Shown here one piece after another: positions 43,958 to 47,472 of a stretch of DNA of 47,472 nt. How positions within the stretch are numbered: the stretch's first letter is position 1; each line of letters starts with the position of its first letter. The stretch comes from JBBQVS01 sp038211295 (GTDB lineage: Bacteria > Chloroflexota > Ktedonobacteria > Ktedonobacterales > Ktedonobacteraceae). Position numbers and translations under genes: made by a program. The stretch lies in assembly GCA_038211295.1 (NCBI GenBank), contig JBBQVS010000023.1, forward strand, positions 1-47,472, written 5' to 3'. The notes below the pieces were generated by a model, which had not been told where the DNA came from, ran no database searches, and was given only the letters and a program-made list of their open reading frames with translations.

Positions 43958-46900
43958 ATGTCGCAAACAACAGAGCTTTCAGAGACGCGCCGTGCGCTCC
44001 TCGCTAAATATCTGCACGGCACCCTTATTCCCAAAAAGACAAACGAGGGAAACATTCCTCGGCGCGACCCTGAACAGCGTATACCTCCGTCATTGGGGCA
44101 GCAGCAGTTGTGGTTGTTGGCTCAACTCTTGCCCGACGCCCCTATTTACACGGAGTGTGTCACAATACACCTGCCCGGCCCTCTTGATATTCCTGTGTTC
44201 GAGCGGAGTTTCAATGAGGTGCTTCGTCGCCATGAGGCGTGGCGCACAAGTTTTCCTGTTGTTGACGGGCAACCAACACAATGTATACATCCATATGTAC
44301 CGATGTCATGCCCTGTGGTGGATGTAAGCAAGCTACCTGCGAGCAAGCGCGAGGCCAGAGCATTGCGGCTTGCGTCAGAGGAGGCGCGTCTCCCTTTTGA
44401 CATTGCTCATGGGCCACTTCTGCGACCATTGTTGGTAACTCTACATGATACTGAGCACCGTTTGTTCTTGACAATACATCATATTCTCTTTGATGGCTTC
44501 TCACTTTATCAAATATTTCTCCCCGAATTACAGACTCTATACGATGCCTTTCTCGCGGGCCGTCCTTCTCCTCTTGCGGAGCTGCCCATTCAGTACGCGG
44601 ATTTCGCACTCTGGCAACGCAAATCGTTAGAGGGCGACGCATTATCGACGCAACTGGCATACTGGAAGCAACAACTTGCAGATATTCCCGTGCACCTTGA
44701 CTTGCCCACAGATCGCCCACGCCCGCTCGTCCCGACATTGCGCGGCTCTATGCATCCATTCGCGCTCTCCGTTCGCCTCACCGACGCGCTTAAAGCGTTG
44801 GGCGCGAAAGAGGGTGTAACGCTCTATATGTTGCTGGTTGCGTCGTTCAAAATACTGCTTGCACGTTACACAGGGCAGGGTGATATTCTGGTCGGAACCG
44901 CTATCTCTGACCGTAAGCGACCAGAGCTACAGAAACTCGTTGGTTTCTTTCTCAACACACTGGTGTTGCGTACCACTCTCACCGATAATCCATCCCTGCA
45001 TGTTCTCTTACAGCGCGTGCGAGAGGTAACGCTTGAGGCACTGGCACATCAAGACGTGCCGTTTGAGTATCTTGTCAAAGAACTGCATCCAGAGCGCACG
45101 CCGGGTCAGAATCCCCTCTTTCAAGTATTGATTAGTCTTGAACCGCCGCTTGCCGTGCTCCCTTCGGGTTGGACATTGACACAGATGGATGTCGAGACCG
45201 ATACCGCCAAGTTTGACCTCTCGCTTGAACTCGATGACCGCGCGGATGGGCTAATTGGTCGCTTTGAGTATAACACTGACCTATTCGATGCCACCACAAT
45301 TGAACGTATGGTAGGCCATTGGCTCACGTTGCTCGAAGATATTGTGGTGCATCCAGAGTATACCGTTGCTGAGTTTTCAATACTTCCAGAGGCAGAACGA
45401 CAGCAACTGCTTGTGGAATGGAACGATACCGCCGTATCCTATCCCCACGACCAGACGCTTCATACGCTTATCGAAGCGCAGGTCGAACGCACGCCTGACA
45501 GCATCGCTGTGCAGTGCGCCGATACACACCTGACGTATCGTCAACTTAATGCGAGAGCCAATCAACTTGCTCACGTTCTGCTACAACGCGGTGTTGGTGC
45601 GGAGTCGCTTGTCGGTGTGTGTTTGGAGCGTTCGCCGAATATGCTGGTCGCGCTGCTGGCAATACTCAAAGTCGGGGCGGCATATGTGCCACTCGATCCA
45701 ACCTATCCGACGGATCGCGTGGCGTTTATGCTACAGGATGCTCAGGTGCAGGTGCTGCTGACGCAAGCAAAGCTGCTGCCCACACTTCCCACGTCTAGCG
45801 CAACGGCGTTGTGTCTGGATACCATCGGGGAAGCTCTAGCGCGAGAAGACACGCACAATCTATCATGTGTTGTAGCACAGTCGCAGCTTGCGTATGTGAT
45901 TTACACCTCTGGCTCAACGGGCCGTCCAAAGGGAGTCGCGTTAGAACACCGTAGCGTAGTCGCGTTTATTGCATGGGCGTTGAGCGTCTTTTCATCACAA
46001 GAACTGGCGGGCGTGCTTGCCACGACCTCTATCTGCTTTGATCTGTCCATCTTTGAATTGTTCGTGCCGCTTAGTTGTGGCGGGACGGTTATGCTGGTTG
46101 AGAATGTGCTGCACCTGCCAGAACTTCCGGTAGAGCAACGTGTAACACTCATCAACACTGTGCCGTCAGCTTTAGCAGAGTTATTGCACAACCATGTGCT
46201 TCCATCCTCGGTGCTTACCGTGAATCTCGCGGGAGAGCCATTGCCTTCCGCTCTTGTAGCACAAATTTACCGTCAACCCGACGTGCAACGGGTGTACAAT
46301 CTTTATGGCCCTTCCGAGGACACGACTTATTCCACATACGCGTTGATGAGCAGGGGACAGCACAGCGTCTCGATTGGGCGTCCAATCGCGAACACTCAGG
46401 CGTATGTGCTAGATACTCACCTTCAGCTTGTGCCTGTTGGCATTGTGGGTGAACTCTATCTCGGGGGCGATGGTCTCGCGCGTGGCTATCTCAACCGTCC
46501 AGAATTGACACGCGAACGCTTTATTGCTTCCCCTTTTTCCTCGGATGCGCGTCTCTATAAAACGGGCGACCTGGCGCGTTACCGGCCTGATGGTACACTC
46601 GACTATCTTGGACGCGTTGATCGACAGGTCAAGATACGCGGCTTTCGTATTGAATTGGGCGAAATCGAGGCGATATTACGGCAGCAAGTAGCCGTGCGCG
46701 AAGCGGTTGTTGTGGTGCGCGAGGACACACCCGAAGACAAACGTTTGGTCGCGTACATCGTCGCCACGCACGATGCGAACTTTTCAGCAAGCGAGCTAAC
46801 AAAAGCACTACGTACTCAGCTACCGACATACATGGTTCCCGCAACTTTTGTGTCGCTAGAGATGCTTCCATTGTTGCCCAACGGCAAGGTGAATCGTGAT

Positions 46901-47472
46901 GCGTTGCCAGTGCCAGAGAGAGAGCTAGGGGCAGAAGTGGAGTGTGTTGTGGCCCCAACGGACATGGTTCAGCTCCAACTCCTGAAAATTTGGGAAGAGT
47001 TGTTACCTGTGCGTCCAATTCAGGTCAATGATAATTTCTTTGAGCTGGGGGGACATTCGTTGCTCGCGGCCCGTCTGGTGGCGCGGGTTGAGCAAGCGTG
47101 TGGCAAGAAATTTCCACTTAGCACACTATTCGCGGGGCCAACGATTGAGCAGATGGCGGAGGCACTCGCACGTGACGCGGGGCCGCGCCCACGCACACCT
47201 CTCATCGCTGTACAGGCGGGAGGAACAAAGCGGCCCTTCTTCTTTCTGCACGGCGACACACTGGGCGGCGCGTTCTATTGTTTTCCATTGTCGAAGCAGT
47301 TGGGTGTTGAGCAACCCTTTTACGCACTTGAACCCTATCAGTTCGCCGATCTACCTGTGCCGCCACCACTCGAAGCGATAGCCGCTGCGCACATCGAAGC
47401 CCTGCAAACGATGCAACCGGAGGGGCCATACTTATTGGGCGGTTTTTGCAGTGGCGCACTGATTGTCTACGA
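43958..47472 (+). CDS. Nonribosomal peptide synthetase, C-A-PCP-TE module (3' end cut by window)
   Basis: At least 1171 codons, open to the window edge. The condensation domain (about 30-460) has HHILFDG with His174-His175 and Asp179. The adenylation domain (about 480-990) shows LKVGAAYVPLDP (A2), YTSGSTGRPKG (A3), FDLSIFELF (A4), NLYGPSEDTTYST (A5), YKTGDLARY (A7), GRVDRQVKIRGFRIELGE (A8) and NGKVNRDAL (A10). The pocket residues read approximately D-L-F-N-N-A-L-T-Y-K, the pattern of alanine-activating domains. The carrier domain has LGGHSLL with Ser1034 for phosphopantetheine. A thioesterase starts near 1087 and shows GGFCSGA, so Cys1164 stands where serine usually is. The start at 43958 follows GGAAG. 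No upstream NRPS gene is adjacent, so the C domain must accept its donor from a separate protein. Confidence 0.95.
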   Translation, partial: MSQTTELSETRRALLAKYLHGTLIPKKTNEGNIPRRDPEQRIPPSLGQQQLWLLAQLLPDAPIYTECVTIHLPGPLDIPVFERSFNEVLRRHEAWRTSFPVVDGQPTQCIHPYVPMSCPVVDVSKLPASKREARALRLASEEARLPFDIAHGPLLRPLLVTLHDTEHRLFLTIHHILFDGFSLYQIFLPELQTLYDAFLAGRPSPLAELPIQYADFALWQRKSLEGDALSTQLAYWKQQLADIPVHLDLPTDRPRPLVPTLRGSMHPFALSVRLTDALKALGAKEGVTLYMLLVASFKILLARYTGQGDILVGTAISDRKRPELQKLVGFFLNTLVLRTTLTDNPSLHVLLQRVREVTLEALAHQDVPFEYLVKELHPERTPGQNPLFQVLISLEPPLAVLPSGWTLTQMDVETDTAKFDLSLELDDRADGLIGRFEYNTDLFDATTIERMVGHWLTLLEDIVVHPEYTVAEFSILPEAERQQLLVEWNDTAVSYPHDQTLHTLIEAQVERTPDSIAVQCADTHLTYRQLNARANQLAHVLLQRGVGAESLVGVCLERSPNMLVALLAILKVGAAYVPLDPTYPTDRVAFMLQDAQVQVLLTQAKLLPTLPTSSATALCLDTIGEALAREDTHNLSCVVAQSQLAYVIYTSGSTGRPKGVALEHRSVVAFIAWALSVFSSQELAGVLATTSICFDLSIFELFVPLSCGGTVMLVENVLHLPELPVEQRVTLINTVPSALAELLHNHVLPSSVLTVNLAGEPLPSALVAQIYRQPDVQRVYNLYGPSEDTTYSTYALMSRGQHSVSIGRPIANTQAYVLDTHLQLVPVGIVGELYLGGDGLARGYLNRPELTRERFIASPFSSDARLYKTGDLARYRPDGTLDYLGRVDRQVKIRGFRIELGEIEAILRQQVAVREAVVVVREDTPEDKRLVAYIVATHDANFSASELTKALRTQLPTYMVPATFVSLEMLPLLPNGKVNRDALPVPERELGAEVECVVAPTDMVQLQLLKIWEELLPVRPIQVNDNFFELGGHSLLAARLVARVEQACGKKFPLSTLFAGPTIEQMAEALARDAGPRPRTPLIAVQAGGTKRPFFFLHGDTLGGAFYCFPLSKQLGVEQPFYALEPYQFADLPVPPPLEAIAAAHIEALQTMQPEGPYLLGGFCSGALIVY

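Noticed and set aside
43661..43966. A 101-codon minus-strand open frame upstream of the NRPS
   Set aside because: It overlaps the NRPS start, has no recognisable domain and no clear ribosome site. A gene remnant cannot be excluded.

Overview
The window looks like a chromosomal segment from a Ktedonobacteria-type member of the Chloroflexota. This is inferred from moderate G+C, a mannan-degrading GH92 lipoprotein, a PIG-V-like mannosyltransferase, a T-box-controlled valS, many secreted or membrane proteins with no recognisable family, and an NRPS gene. No rRNA, tRNA, CRISPR array, phage gene or transposase was seen. Both ends are cut inside genes: a membrane protein on the left and an NRPS on the right.

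Layout. 1-2201 (-) is a large multi-pass membrane protein whose reading frame runs into a repeat. 2330-8692 (+) is a tight eight-gene operon: two glycosyltransferases, a complete partner-switching module (STAS, PP2C phosphatase, GHKL kinase, second STAS), a polysaccharide flippase and a secreted beta-sandwich-like protein. 8913-11183 (+) is the GH92 lipoprotein. 11244-12822 (-) holds kynureninase beside a decayed tryptophan 2,3-dioxygenase, and 12927-15963 (-) holds valS with a T-box leader whose specifier reads as a valine codon. 16316-24069 holds an alpha/beta hydrolase, a small secreted protein, ackA, rplU-rpmA with a promoter and long leader, the PIG-V-like protein and a large anchored extracellular protein. 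24516-32399 holds purH, a small membrane protein, psuG, an alpha/beta-hydrolase-fold protein lacking its catalytic triad, a two-component system and a TerC protein. 32574-43489 (-) holds a Ser/Thr kinase and an exopolysaccharide cluster: three GT4 glycosyltransferases, an initiating sugar-phosphate transferase, a Wzz/Wzc-type chain-length protein and a 1050-residue Wzy-Wzx fusion. 43958 to the end (+) is a C-A-PCP-TE NRPS module.

How the genes work together. The two glycan loci (2330-8692 and 34069-43489) each carry their own flippase and glycosyltransferases, and each is tied to phosphorylation-type regulators. In the first, the STAS/PP2C/GHKL set probably controls polysaccharide output post-translationally, since no sigma factor is present. 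In the second, the Wzc-like ATPase has lost its P-loop lysine. Scattered between genes is a short hairpin repeat. Its stem sequence changes from copy to copy while pairing is kept, and it carries a conserved GCAAG loop and a CTACTATAC tail. This repeat is the best candidate in the window for an undescribed element.
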